From positions 1 to 23,921 of the forward strand of contig JAHIKV010000205.1 in assembly GCA_018897395.1 (NCBI GenBank): a stretch of 23,921 nt of DNA, written 5' to 3'. The position numbers and the translations under genes were made by a program. Shown one piece after another: positions 1-7,035 of the stretch. Under the pieces are notes generated by a model, which was not told the origin of the DNA, ran no database searches, and was given only the letters and a program-made list of their open reading frames with translations. Numbering within the stretch: the first letter of the stretch is position 1; each line of letters begins with the position of its first letter. The DNA comes from Planctomycetota bacterium (GTDB lineage Bacteria > Planctomycetota > Planctomycetia > Pirellulales > Thermoguttaceae).

Positions 1-432
1 CGCCATACCTTCGGCACGCTATTGAGCGTCGCCGGCGTTGCACCGCGAACGGCACAAGCCGCCATGCGCCATTCCAGTATCGACCTCACCATGAACGTCT
101 ACACCGATCCGAAGCTGTTGGACGTGGCCGGTGCGATGGAATCGCTGCCGATGCTCTCTCTCTCCGCAAGCGCCGAGAGCGCGAAGGCGACGGGGACCGA
201 TGATTCGACCGTTTCGCCGCTTGCACCAATGCTTGCACCAACTCTCGGCAAACCGACAACGCGGCTGTCAATTCGTGACAAACGGGCAAGCTGGGAAGGC
301 GCTTCGCCGCGAAGCCAAGAAACGCGAAAAACCCCTGGAAAACAAGGGTTTTTCGACGTTTCCGAACAGTGGGCGATGACAGGCTCGAACTGTCCACATC
401 CACGTTGTAAGCGTGGCGCTCTAACCAACTGA
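1..432 (+). CDS. Tyrosine recombinase/integrase, C-terminal fragment (cut by window edge)
   Basis: Frame 1 is open from base 1, so only the end of the gene is here. It opens with R-H-T-F-G-T, the second catalytic Arg of the HxxR box. The third conserved His is in MRHSSIDLT (codons 22-30) and the nucleophile Tyr is in NVYTD (codon 34, bases 100-102). These are the tyrosine-recombinase signatures, whose role is site-specific integration or excision of a mobile element. About 109 codons follow the Tyr, a long low-complexity tail (Ala/Pro/Thr rich) with no recognisable domain. The reading frame passes through a hairpin terminator (321-360) and ends at a TGA (430-432) inside the antisense tRNA-Val gene, so the last ~20 codons are translated from tRNA sequence. 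The native stop may lie elsewhere in the uninserted element. Family call firm; exact functional C-terminus unsure. Confidence 0.85.
   Translation, partial: RHTFGTLLSVAGVAPRTAQAAMRHSSIDLTMNVYTDPKLLDVAGAMESLPMLSLSASAESAKATGTDDSTVSPLAPMLAPTLGKPTTRLSIRDKRASWEGASPRSQETRKTPGKQGFFDVSEQWAMTGSNCPHPRCKRGALTN
321..360 (-). terminator. Rho-independent terminator downstream of tRNA-Val
   Basis: Bases 325-334 (CGAAAAACCC) pair perfectly with 346-355 (GGGTTTTTCG) around an 11-nt loop. Flanking AACG (321-324) and CGTT (357-360) extend the stem past one bulged A. On the minus strand it lies 9 nt beyond the tRNA 3' end and carries a T run, as expected for termination of the tRNA transcript. The stem is A/T-flanked on both sides, so it could also stop transcription from the integrase side. 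Confidence 0.6.
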
Positions 433-443
433 GCTAATCGCCC
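370..443 (-). tRNA. tRNA-Val (anticodon TAC)
   Basis: Read on the minus strand, this folds as a full cloverleaf of 74 nt. The acceptor stem GGGCGAT pairs with ATCGCCC, with discriminator A at base 370. The D stem is GCTC/GAGC. The anticodon stem CCACG/CGTGG holds the loop CTTACAA, giving anticodon TAC (Val, GUA codon family). The T arm is GACAG-TTCGAGC-CTGTC and the variable loop is 5 nt. CCA is not encoded. The 3' half is overlapped antisense by the integrase reading frame, which marks it as the probable attachment site of the element to the left. Confidence 0.95.
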
Positions 444-491
444 GAGGAAGTTGCCTCCGTTGTCGTTCAGCCGGCCTCCCGGTCCGGCCTT

Positions 492-3353
492 TCAGTCCTT
501 GCCCGAGCGCCTCACCGATCCGTTGTCGCGGAAGAACCTCGTCGGGGACGGTCGCTTCATGAGCGGCTCGGACGGAAGCGGCGGCAGGCGACCGCTCCGG
601 CAGCCCGGCGCGACGGCCTCGCCGTCGCCAAACGTCGGATAATCCAAAGTATAATCCAAAGTATAATCCGCGGCGGTATGGGCGTGCAACGGCCGGTCCG
701 AGTTGGGATACCTCTTCCACGCCAGAGGGGAGCGGCTCGGTTGGTTCTCGCGCGACGGCCCCCAGTAGGTCTTCCAGGCCTCGAAGCTCATCGCCTCCGG
801 CGGAATCTCGGGATCGATGTTCCGCACCATCCAAAACACGTCCACGTCCTGGTAGTAGTTGCCGTCGCCGTTCCAGACCAGGCGTTGGCGGGATTGTTCC
901 ACGCCGACGGCCCCATCCTGCTCGACCAACGGCACGCCGGGGGCAGAGACGAAAACGTCGTCCGTGCAGACGAACTGCACCGTCAATTGGTACGGGTTCG
1001 ACGGAGTGCTGGTCAGCCGGCAAAGTCCGCCGCGGACAATGGCCGTCAGTCGCCGCAACTCGAGCCGAAGCGTTTCGTCGGGTTTCGGCGCCACCTGCCC
1101 CCCGCCGGCCGCCAACAGCGCGTCGGTGGTGACCAGCAGTCCGTTGTCCCACAACAAGTGTACCGGTTGCAGTTCTTCGACGCGGAGAAAGATGGCCTCG
1201 CCCCGGGCTATGGAGTCGACCAGTTCGATCGAGGCCAGCGGGGTAGCCGCCGGGGCGCCGTCTACCGACGTGCCCGCGTCCGGCGCGGGCCGCGCACGGA
1301 TGAACGCCACCTCGGGGTGATAGGTCATCAGTTGATCCGAGACGTTGCAAACTGTCAGCGAGCACCGTTCGAGCCGGAGCGACTGACCGCCCCACGTCTC
1401 GACCAGCGACCAGTTGTCGGCCGGCAGGTCGCGTGGAACGTGCAACTCCACCGCCACGTCGATCAATGTCAAGCGGCCGGCGGAGAGGGTCAACATGCTC
1501 CGCGGATACATGACGGGGTTGATTTCGTCGGGACGGAAGACGACGATCGGCTGGAATCCCTTACCCGGCCGGACGGTCACTTGCAGGTTGGAAAGCTTCA
1601 TCGGGCGTTCTTCGCGCGGCCCGTTGAAACGCAGCTCGACGACGTCGCCGTTTTGGGCCGATGCGCAAGCCGCGCCGAGGCTCGTAAACTCGTTCTCTCC
1701 AGCGGCCGTGTCGCCCACGATCAGCACGCCGGAGCGCTTCGGAGCCGACTCGGCCGACGAACCGGCGCGGGGCAAGGAGGGATTGTCGGCGATGCTCGGC
1801 GGGGACAACGCCGCCTCGTTGTCCAGCCTCGGCCAAAAAGCGTCGGCCGGCCAGGCGGCGCCCTGCTTCGAGGCCGGTCCCCCGGGCCGCAAAACGGACG
1901 AGGCCGGAGACGCAGGCGACTCGGAACCGGCCTCGGCGGACGGCTGCCCAGCCGAGGGGTTGGAACCTGCCGTGGAGCCGGGGGCATAGGTACCCCATTC
2001 ACCCGGCAAGAAAGAAAACGTCTCGCTCTCGAAAGGTTCGGGAAACAATTCATCCGTCGGTTGTTTCTCCTTCGGGGTGGTCGTCGGCGAGGGGAGCGAT
2101 TTTGGGGCAACTACCGCCTCCGTCCGATCCTTTCTCGCCATCTCGGCGGGCGGCGGCAAAGAATCGTCGCGCCGCGACCAGAACCAGTCGAGCAGCAATA
2201 CCACGCAGAGCAACGACGCCATCGGCATCATCCAGGGCAGGTGCCGCCCGAGAAACGAAACCGGCGGCGCTGGAGGCGGCGTCAGCCAAACTCGGCTCGT
2301 GGGACTCATCGGTTGCAAACCAATGCGGCCGGCCAGCATGAGCAGATCGGACTCCAGTTCGCCGGGGGTGGCGTAACGGCGGCGCGGATCCTTGGCCATC
2401 ATCTTTTCCAACACTTGTTTCGACTCGTCCGGCAACTCGGGCCGGAATTGCCGGATGTCGGGCGGCTGGTCGCCCTGGTGTTGGAGTAACTTCTGCAAGA
2501 CCGTCCCTTCCGGAAACGGCGGTTGCCCGGCAAGCATGAAAAACAGCGTGCAGCCGAGCGAGTAGATGTCGCTGCGGACGTCGGCGTGGCGGGGGTCGCG
2601 CGCCTGTTCGGGCGAAATGTAATCAAAAGTGCCCAGTGTCACGCCGCTGGCCGTCAAGTCGGCGCCGTCCGGATCGGATTGCCGCATTCGGGCAAGTCCC
2701 ATGTCGATCAACTTCACGCGCCCCTCGGACGTGACCAGCACGTTCGACGGCTTGATGTCCCGATGGACGACGTTTTGGGAATCGGCGTGCGCGAGCGCCT
2801 CGGCAATCTGGAGCGTGTAGCTTACCGCCTCGGCCAGCGGCAACGGTCCCTTCCGCTCGACCAACGAACGCACGTTCGCGCCTTCGATGAACTCGGAGAC
2901 GATGTAGGACAGGTCGCGGTCCTCGCCCACGTAGTAGACCCGCGCGATGTTTTCGTGATCGAGCCGCGCCGCCGATTGGGCCTCGTTCTGGAACCGCTGA
3001 AAGGCGTCCCCATCGGCCGCCTGCTCGGGGGGCAGGATTTTCAAGGCGACCGTCCGGCCCAGCCTGGTGTCGATGGCGCGGAAGACTCGGCCCATACCGC
3101 CCCCGCCGACGTACTCGACCAACTCGAAGAATCCGATTCGGTCGCCCGGCATCACACGCCCTTCCAGGATGCGGTCGGCCGAGTCGGACGCCGTGGGACA
3201 GAGGATCGGCGGGCGGCTGGTGACGATCGTCGGTTCATCGGCCGGGAAATCGCCGGCCAAGCGGCGGGCCGACGAAGAGCTTTCGGCGCGGGCCTTTGCC
3301 GGTCCACCGGGCAACGGCGAATGACTTTCAGCTTTGGATGCGGTATCGCTCAT
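492..3353 (-). CDS. Membrane-anchored Ser/Thr protein kinase with large extracytoplasmic C-terminal domain
   Basis: 953 aa. Residues 1-70 are a Ser/Pro-rich lead. A Hanks-type kinase domain spans about 70-345: glycine loop GGGGMGRV (83-90), catalytic Lys in VALKIL (K105), HRDIKPSN (D199), DMG at 217-219 in place of DFG, and SPEQ in place of APE (247-250). One transmembrane helix follows (about 374-392, flanked by SRRDD). Beyond it are a Pro/Ser/Thr-rich linker (to ~560) and a ~350-residue outer domain. The outer domain has an opening like repeat-rich beta-helix proteins (NGDVVELRFNGPREERPMK region), but I cannot name its family. All catalytic residues are present, so it is probably active and phosphorylates cytoplasmic Ser/Thr, with the outer part sensing an unknown signal. 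It is a single gene reading away from the redox operon and ends 48 nt before tRNA-Val. A start at 3353 is preceded by a good promoter match (3506-3534). Confidence 0.9.
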   Translation of the reverse strand: MSDTASKAESHSPLPGGPAKARAESSSSARRLAGDFPADEPTIVTSRPPILCPTASDSADRILEGRVMPGDRIGFFELVEYVGGGGMGRVFRAIDTRLGRTVALKILPPEQAADGDAFQRFQNEAQSAARLDHENIARVYYVGEDRDLSYIVSEFIEGANVRSLVERKGPLPLAEAVSYTLQIAEALAHADSQNVVHRDIKPSNVLVTSEGRVKLIDMGLARMRQSDPDGADLTASGVTLGTFDYISPEQARDPRHADVRSDIYSLGCTLFFMLAGQPPFPEGTVLQKLLQHQGDQPPDIRQFRPELPDESKQVLEKMMAKDPRRRYATPGELESDLLMLAGRIGLQPMSPTSRVWLTPPPAPPVSFLGRHLPWMMPMASLLCVVLLLDWFWSRRDDSLPPPAEMARKDRTEAVVAPKSLPSPTTTPKEKQPTDELFPEPFESETFSFLPGEWGTYAPGSTAGSNPSAGQPSAEAGSESPASPASSVLRPGGPASKQGAAWPADAFWPRLDNEAALSPPSIADNPSLPRAGSSAESAPKRSGVLIVGDTAAGENEFTSLGAACASAQNGDVVELRFNGPREERPMKLSNLQVTVRPGKGFQPIVVFRPDEINPVMYPRSMLTLSAGRLTLIDVAVELHVPRDLPADNWSLVETWGGQSLRLERCSLTVCNVSDQLMTYHPEVAFIRARPAPDAGTSVDGAPAATPLASIELVDSIARGEAIFLRVEELQPVHLLWDNGLLVTTDALLAAGGGQVAPKPDETLRLELRRLTAIVRGGLCRLTSTPSNPYQLTVQFVCTDDVFVSAPGVPLVEQDGAVGVEQSRQRLVWNGDGNYYQDVDVFWMVRNIDPEIPPEAMSFEAWKTYWGPSRENQPSRSPLAWKRYPNSDRPLHAHTAADYTLDYTLDYPTFGDGEAVAPGCRSGRLPPLPSEPLMKRPSPTRFFRDNGSVRRSGKD
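639..670. repeat. Tandem 12-bp repeat inside the kinase gene
   Basis: ATAATCCAAAGT occurs at 639-650 and 651-662, followed by a partial third copy (ATAATCC). It is in frame in the kinase gene and produces a short D-Y-T-L tandem repeat near the C-terminus. Confidence 0.8.
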
Positions 3354-3505
3354 CTATTCGTCGCCGAGAAACCGATACCGCGTTCCGGCCGCGGTCCAAC
3401 CGGCAGCTCCCAAACCTTTACACGTCCTTGTGTCCCGAGCCACCAAAACCCTCGAAAGACGAACGCCCAACGGAGAAGAGGTCGGGGGCGTAATCCCGAA
3501 CCCTC

Positions 3506-3534
3506 ATTCTAACTCCCGGCTGAATAGCCGTCAA
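3506..3534 (-). promoter_or_regulatory. Predicted sigma70-type promoter of the kinase gene
   Basis: On the minus strand TTGACG (bases 3534-3529) is followed after exactly 17 nt by TAGAAT (3511-3506). The -10 lies about 150 nt upstream of the kinase ATG at 3353. Both hexamers differ from consensus at one base. Planctomycete promoter rules are poorly fixed, so this is a sequence match only. Confidence 0.45.
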
Positions 3535-3578
3535 TTGTCCGCATTATCCCGCCATTGGGGTTGGATCATCGGTAGATC

Positions 3579-3616
3579 CTGGTTCCCACGTTCTTGGATT
3601 CTGGTTCCCACGCTCT
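3579..3616. repeat. Two direct CTGGTTCCCACG repeat units
   Basis: CTGGTTCCCACG begins at 3579 and again at 3601, each followed by TTCT or CTCT. The core GTTCCCACG is the same as in the larger palindromic repeats at 13002-13138 and 21025-21143, so this is probably a degraded copy of that family. Confidence 0.6.
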
Positions 3617-3660
3617 GAGGATGTGAATTTTTTGATTTGGCGTCATCACGACCACAATCC

Positions 3661-3720
3661 GTAGGGTGCGTGAAACGCACCATGTACTACCGGTTGTGGT
3701 GCGTTTCATCCCATTACGGG
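3661..3720. repeat. Imperfect inverted repeat with TGAAACGCACCA arms
   Basis: TGAAACGCACCA (3671-3682) is the reverse complement of TGGTGCGTTTCA (3697-3708), with GTAGGG-like ends outside. It resembles the other GTAGG-ended intergenic palindromes in this window (15791-15871, 17082-17134). Confidence 0.65.
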
Positions 3721-3961
3721 TAGAAATGCGGGCTAAACTCGCTATTTTAACTGCAACTACGTAATTGTACCCTGCCGGATTTCCGCAAGCCGTTAACGGA
3801 ATTCCGCAACTCGTCGTAATCTCGACTGCAACGCGCCGCCGTCGGCGAGCCGCAACTCTTTGCGGCACACAATCTTCGGCCGAAAATCCGCGGAAAAAAA
3901 CGATTGGCATGTTCGTTGCTACCCCCAGCGGAGCATGTAGGAACGTGTTTTATACTCATTC

Positions 3962-4036
3962 ATTTAGCCCGCCGTGAATACACGGCGGGCCGGGTTGAAC
4001 GAGATAAACCCCGGGTGTATTCACCCGGGGCTAAAT
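3962..4036. repeat. Double-hairpin palindromic element upstream of the redox operon
   Basis: Two perfect hairpins stand side by side. GCCCGCCGTG (3967-3976) pairs with CACGGCGGGC (3981-3990) over an AATA loop. CCCCGGGTG (4009-4017) pairs with CACCCGGGG (4022-4030) over TATT. The outer edges ATTTAGCCC (from 3962) and GGGCTAAAT (to 4036) are also complementary. It ends 39 nt before the operon's first start codon. It could be a REP-like mobile repeat or affect the 5' leader of the operon mRNA. Confidence 0.75.
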
Positions 4037-4075
4037 GTCACGTAACGCGCGGAGCACTTTTCCCGGGAGCATATC

Positions 4076-5290
4076 ATGGCTGCCACAAACGGCCACAACG
4101 GCGCTGGATTGCTGGAGAAACTGGGTAAACTTGACAGCGGAAAACCGCCCTTCGGTTGTATGCAATGCGGACTCTGTGCGGCCAGTTGTCCTTTGGGACC
4201 GGCAATGGAGTATCCCCCGCGGAAGCTGATCCTTCAAGCGATGGCGGGCAATCTGGACAAACTGCTGACCAGCCCCTCGCTGTGGATGTGCGTGTCCTGC
4301 TACGCCTGCTCGAAACGTTGCCCGAGGGGGATCGAACTGGCCGAAGAACTCTGGCCGGCGCTGCGCGACGCGGCCATGCAAGCGGGACATCAGCCCCCCG
4401 CCGAATTGCAGGAAACATTCCAGAACGTCTTTAAATACGGCAACGTGCTGGGCAAGTCGCCCCGCCAACGCCTCCAGTGGGCCAAGGACCTCGACGTGCG
4501 GGTGTTGGACCTCTCGCGCGAGCCGCGGCCGGTCGACGTCCTCTGGCTCGTGGGTTGCTACCCTTCATACTATCCGCGAAATCAGGTCGTCGCCCGCGCC
4601 TTCGCCCGGATTATGACCGAGTTGGGCGTCTCCTGGGGCATCTTGGGCACAAAAGAGAAGGCCGTCGGCGAGTGCGACCGGATGTTCGGCGAGGAGGGAT
4701 TGTTTGAAACCCTGGTCGAGCAGAACCGTCAAATGTTCGACGAGCAGGACTTCGGCAAGATCGTCGTGCTCGATCCGCACGCCTTCCGGGCCTTGCAGAG
4801 TTTCTATCCACGTTTCGACGCCTGGTATCCGGTCCAGCACTACACCATGTTCCTGGAGGAGTACATCGAGCAACTCAAGCCGCTGATGGTCAAGCCGGTC
4901 GAGGCCGTGGTGACGTATCACGACAACTGTTGCGTGGGCCGGCGGTGCGAGTGCTACGATCCGCCGCGGCAACTGCTCGAGCTGATCCCGGGGGTAAAGC
5001 TGGTCGAGATGTCCCGCAACCGCGACGACTCGCTCTGTTGCGGCGGCGGCGGGGGCGGAATGTGGCTCGACGCCCATATCGTCGCCAACGGCGGACGCCG
5101 CCTCTCCGACGAACGGGTCCAGCAGGCCGCCGCCGCCGGCGCCGACACGTTGGCCGTCTCTTGTCCTTATGAATCATCGCGGTTCGAGGACGCCGCCAAG
5201 GTGACCGGCCTGGAGGGCAAACTGAAAGTCCGCGACATCATCGAACTGTTGGCCGAATCGATGGATTTGGGCGAAAGGAGCATGGCATGA
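4076..5290 (+). CDS. Ferredoxin-CCG domain protein (HdrC/HdrB-like fusion)
   Basis: 404 aa, soluble. Two [4Fe-4S] ferredoxin motifs come first: C28/C31/C34/C38 then C72/C75/C78/C82, as in HdrC. A double CCG (HdrB-like) region follows from ~150. The second CCG site is mostly intact (C285 C286, then CCG at 321-323, then C363 in SCPYES), although its last CxxC lacks the second Cys. The first site is degenerate: C161 and C200 remain, but the CCG is AVGEC and the usual CPHC is DPHA (233-236). In the family, CCG clusters act in disulfide or electron transfer. Here the protein is the best candidate to fill the HdrBC position beside HdrA; this role is inferred. The ATG at 4076 has GGGAG 6 nt upstream, and the stop overlaps the etfB start (ATGA). 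Residues 120-380 resemble the C-terminal half of the EMO-like protein three genes downstream. Confidence 0.85.
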   Translation: MAATNGHNGAGLLEKLGKLDSGKPPFGCMQCGLCAASCPLGPAMEYPPRKLILQAMAGNLDKLLTSPSLWMCVSCYACSKRCPRGIELAEELWPALRDAAMQAGHQPPAELQETFQNVFKYGNVLGKSPRQRLQWAKDLDVRVLDLSREPRPVDVLWLVGCYPSYYPRNQVVARAFARIMTELGVSWGILGTKEKAVGECDRMFGEEGLFETLVEQNRQMFDEQDFGKIVVLDPHAFRALQSFYPRFDAWYPVQHYTMFLEEYIEQLKPLMVKPVEAVVTYHDNCCVGRRCECYDPPRQLLELIPGVKLVEMSRNRDDSLCCGGGGGGMWLDAHIVANGGRRLSDERVQQAAAAGADTLAVSCPYESSRFEDAAKVTGLEGKLKVRDIIELLAESMDLGERSMA

Positions 5291-6060
5291 ACATCGTTGT
5301 AGTGGTCCGTCAGGTGCCCGACCTGATCGAGCCGTTGGAGATCGTCCCCTCCGGCGACGCGCTCGATCTGGACGCCGCCTCCTTCATTCTCAACGAGTCC
5401 GACGACCACGCCCTGGAGCAGGCGTTGTTGTTGAAGGAGTCGGGCGGAGGGAGCGTGACAGTCGTGGCAATCGATTTCGGAGACGTGGACAATACGCTCT
5501 ACACCGCCGCGGCGAAAGGGGCCGACCGGATCGTGAAAATCGCCTGCGACGGCGACACGCCGCCCGCCGCTCGCGATTCGGCCGCCGTCTATGCCGAGGC
5601 AATCAAGCCGCTCCGCGCCGAGTTGGTGCTGGTCGGCGTCCAGGCCCACGACGAACTCGACGGCGGGCTGTCGCCATTCCTCGCCGCGGCGCTGGAACTG
5701 CCTTACGTGGGCGTTATTCGCGGCGTGAAAGCCGGCGACGCGCCCGGCACGGTCGCCGCTTGCAAGGAGTTCCCCGGCGCGGTCATGGCGCGGATGAACG
5801 TCAAGCTGCCGGCCGTGCTGGGTATCCTCGGCGCGGACCAGCCGCCCCGATATGTCCCGGTCAGCCGCATCCGCGGCGCTATGAAGACCACGCAGTTCGA
5901 GGAGTCGGCGGCGACGTTGGCGGCCGGTGAACTGCTGCTTTCGGTCTCTCGCCTGTATCCGCCGGCCCCCGCGACCCGCGCCGAGATGCTCTCCGGCTCC
6001 GAGGAGGAGATCGCCGGCAGGATCGCCGAAATTCTTGCCGAGAAAGGATTGGTGAAATGA
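5287..6060 (+). CDS. etfB: Electron transfer flavoprotein subunit beta
   Basis: 257 aa, the usual length. It opens with the ETF beta start MNIVVVVRQVPD, contains ALEQAL-type helix sequence after the first strands, the G-(V)-Q-A-H-D-E-LDGG segment where the family has its GxQAxDxDxGQ-like signature, and the PAVLGIL strand near residue 176. ETF beta pairs with ETF alpha to hold FAD plus AMP (or a second FAD in bifurcating types). The usual NPxD motif is NESD here (~37-40), so I cannot assign the bifurcating or non-bifurcating class by eye. It is translationally coupled by ATGA overlaps to the genes on both sides, in the order expected for an ETF feeding the EMO-like protein two genes downstream. 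Cytoplasmic. Confidence 0.93.
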   Translation: MNIVVVVRQVPDLIEPLEIVPSGDALDLDAASFILNESDDHALEQALLLKESGGGSVTVVAIDFGDVDNTLYTAAAKGADRIVKIACDGDTPPAARDSAAVYAEAIKPLRAELVLVGVQAHDELDGGLSPFLAAALELPYVGVIRGVKAGDAPGTVAACKEFPGAVMARMNVKLPAVLGILGADQPPRYVPVSRIRGAMKTTQFEESAATLAAGELLLSVSRLYPPAPATRAEMLSGSEEEIAGRIAEILAEKGLVK

Positions 6061-7031
6061 GCGCTCAAGACGTTCTTGTGCTGGCCGAAACGCGCGGCGA
6101 CGCACTCGCGGACGTGACCTTCGAGCTTCTGGCCGCGGGTCGGGAACTCGCACGGACCACCGGCGGACAAGTGCTGGCCGTCTTGCTTGGCCCCGGCGGC
6201 GCCGCATACGCCCCGGCGCTGGCGGCGGCCGACCGGATCATCGCCGTCGACGACCCTCGACTAGCCGAGTATTCGCCCGAACCTTTCGCCTCTGCGCTTC
6301 GAGAGGTGGTCGAGGCCGAGCAGCCGCGGGCGGCGCTGATCGCCGCCACGTCGATCGGCTGGGACGTGGCGCCGTTGCTGGCCGCACGGCTCGATGCCCC
6401 GTTGGCCACCGGCTGCCAGGCGATTTGCCCCGACGGCGACGGGCTTATGGTGACCGCGTCTTTCTGCGGCGGCAAGATGACGGCCGAGTGCCGCGTCGCC
6501 GCCTCGCCGGCGATCCTGATGATGTTGCCGGGAAGCTATCGACCCACCGGCGAGACGGGCAAGGGCGAACTGGAACAACGCAGCCCGGCCGCTCCGCTCG
6601 AGCCGGGCGCTATCGCCTTCGAGCAATGGATTTATCCCGAGGCAGGCGACGTGGACATCACGCAGCAAGACGTGCTGATCGCCGTGGGGCGCGGAATCCA
6701 ACAGCAGGACAACGTCGAATTGGCCGAGGAGTTGGCCCAGGCGCTCGGCGGCGCGGTCTGCGCGTCCCGGCCGGTGGTCGACCAGGGCTGGCTCCCCGCC
6801 ACGCGGCAAGTCGGAAAATCGGGAATGACCGTCAAGCCGAAATTGTATCTGGCCCTGGGCGTCAGCGGCGCGCCGGAACACCAGGAAGGGATGAAAGACG
6901 CCGAGTTGATCATCGCCGTGAACACCGATCCGAAGGCCCCCATTTTCGACGTTGCCCACTACGGCGCCGAGGTCGACGTGCTCGACCTGATGCCGGCGCT
7001 CGGCGAGGCCATCGCAGCTAGAAAGGGATAA
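6057..7031 (+). CDS. etfA: Electron transfer flavoprotein subunit alpha
   Basis: 324 aa, typical length. The C-terminal third carries the full FAD-binding signature of ETF alpha: GRGIQQQDN near 218, CASRPVVDQGWLP, RQVGKSGMTVKPKLYLALGVSGAPEHQEGM, then IIAVNTDPKAPIFDVAHYGAEVD. The N-terminal part is the pseudo-symmetric domain that pairs with ETF beta. ETF alpha holds the electron-transferring FAD, which docks to the partner oxidoreductase; the obvious partner is the membrane EMO-like protein encoded 4 nt after this stop. The start overlaps the etfB stop by ATGA, so 1:1 expression is likely. No signs of damage. Confidence 0.95.
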   Translation: MSAQDVLVLAETRGDALADVTFELLAAGRELARTTGGQVLAVLLGPGGAAYAPALAAADRIIAVDDPRLAEYSPEPFASALREVVEAEQPRAALIAATSIGWDVAPLLAARLDAPLATGCQAICPDGDGLMVTASFCGGKMTAECRVAASPAILMMLPGSYRPTGETGKGELEQRSPAAPLEPGAIAFEQWIYPEAGDVDITQQDVLIAVGRGIQQQDNVELAEELAQALGGAVCASRPVVDQGWLPATRQVGKSGMTVKPKLYLALGVSGAPEHQEGMKDAELIIAVNTDPKAPIFDVAHYGAEVDVLDLMPALGEAIAARKG

Positions 7032-7035
7032 TGCC

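Larger units (their letters stand above)
3354..4075. other. Divergent intergenic region between kinase and redox operon, repeat-rich
   Basis: About 720 nt with no convincing gene; short reading frames here lack a start signal or family features. It holds the kinase promoter match (3506-3534), a pair of CTGGTTCCCACG units (3579 and 3601), an inverted repeat at 3671-3708 and a double hairpin at 3967-4030 just before the operon. A TATACT hexamer at 3951-3956 could be a -10 for the operon, but no -35 stands at the right distance, so I do not call it as a promoter. Confidence 0.6.

Noticed and set aside
421..2489. Long open frames inside the membrane kinase gene in other frames (421-1395 minus, 678-2489 plus)
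   Set aside because: Arg/Gly/Pro-rich shadow translations of a G+C-rich gene with no domain features; the kinase frame has clear motifs throughout.
3951..3956. TATACT as -10 of the redox operon promoter
   Set aside because: No -35-like hexamer at 16-18 nt upstream and no extended -10.
3566..3977. Small open frames in the divergent intergenic region
   Set aside because: They overlap repeats, lack ribosome sites and show no recognisable protein features.
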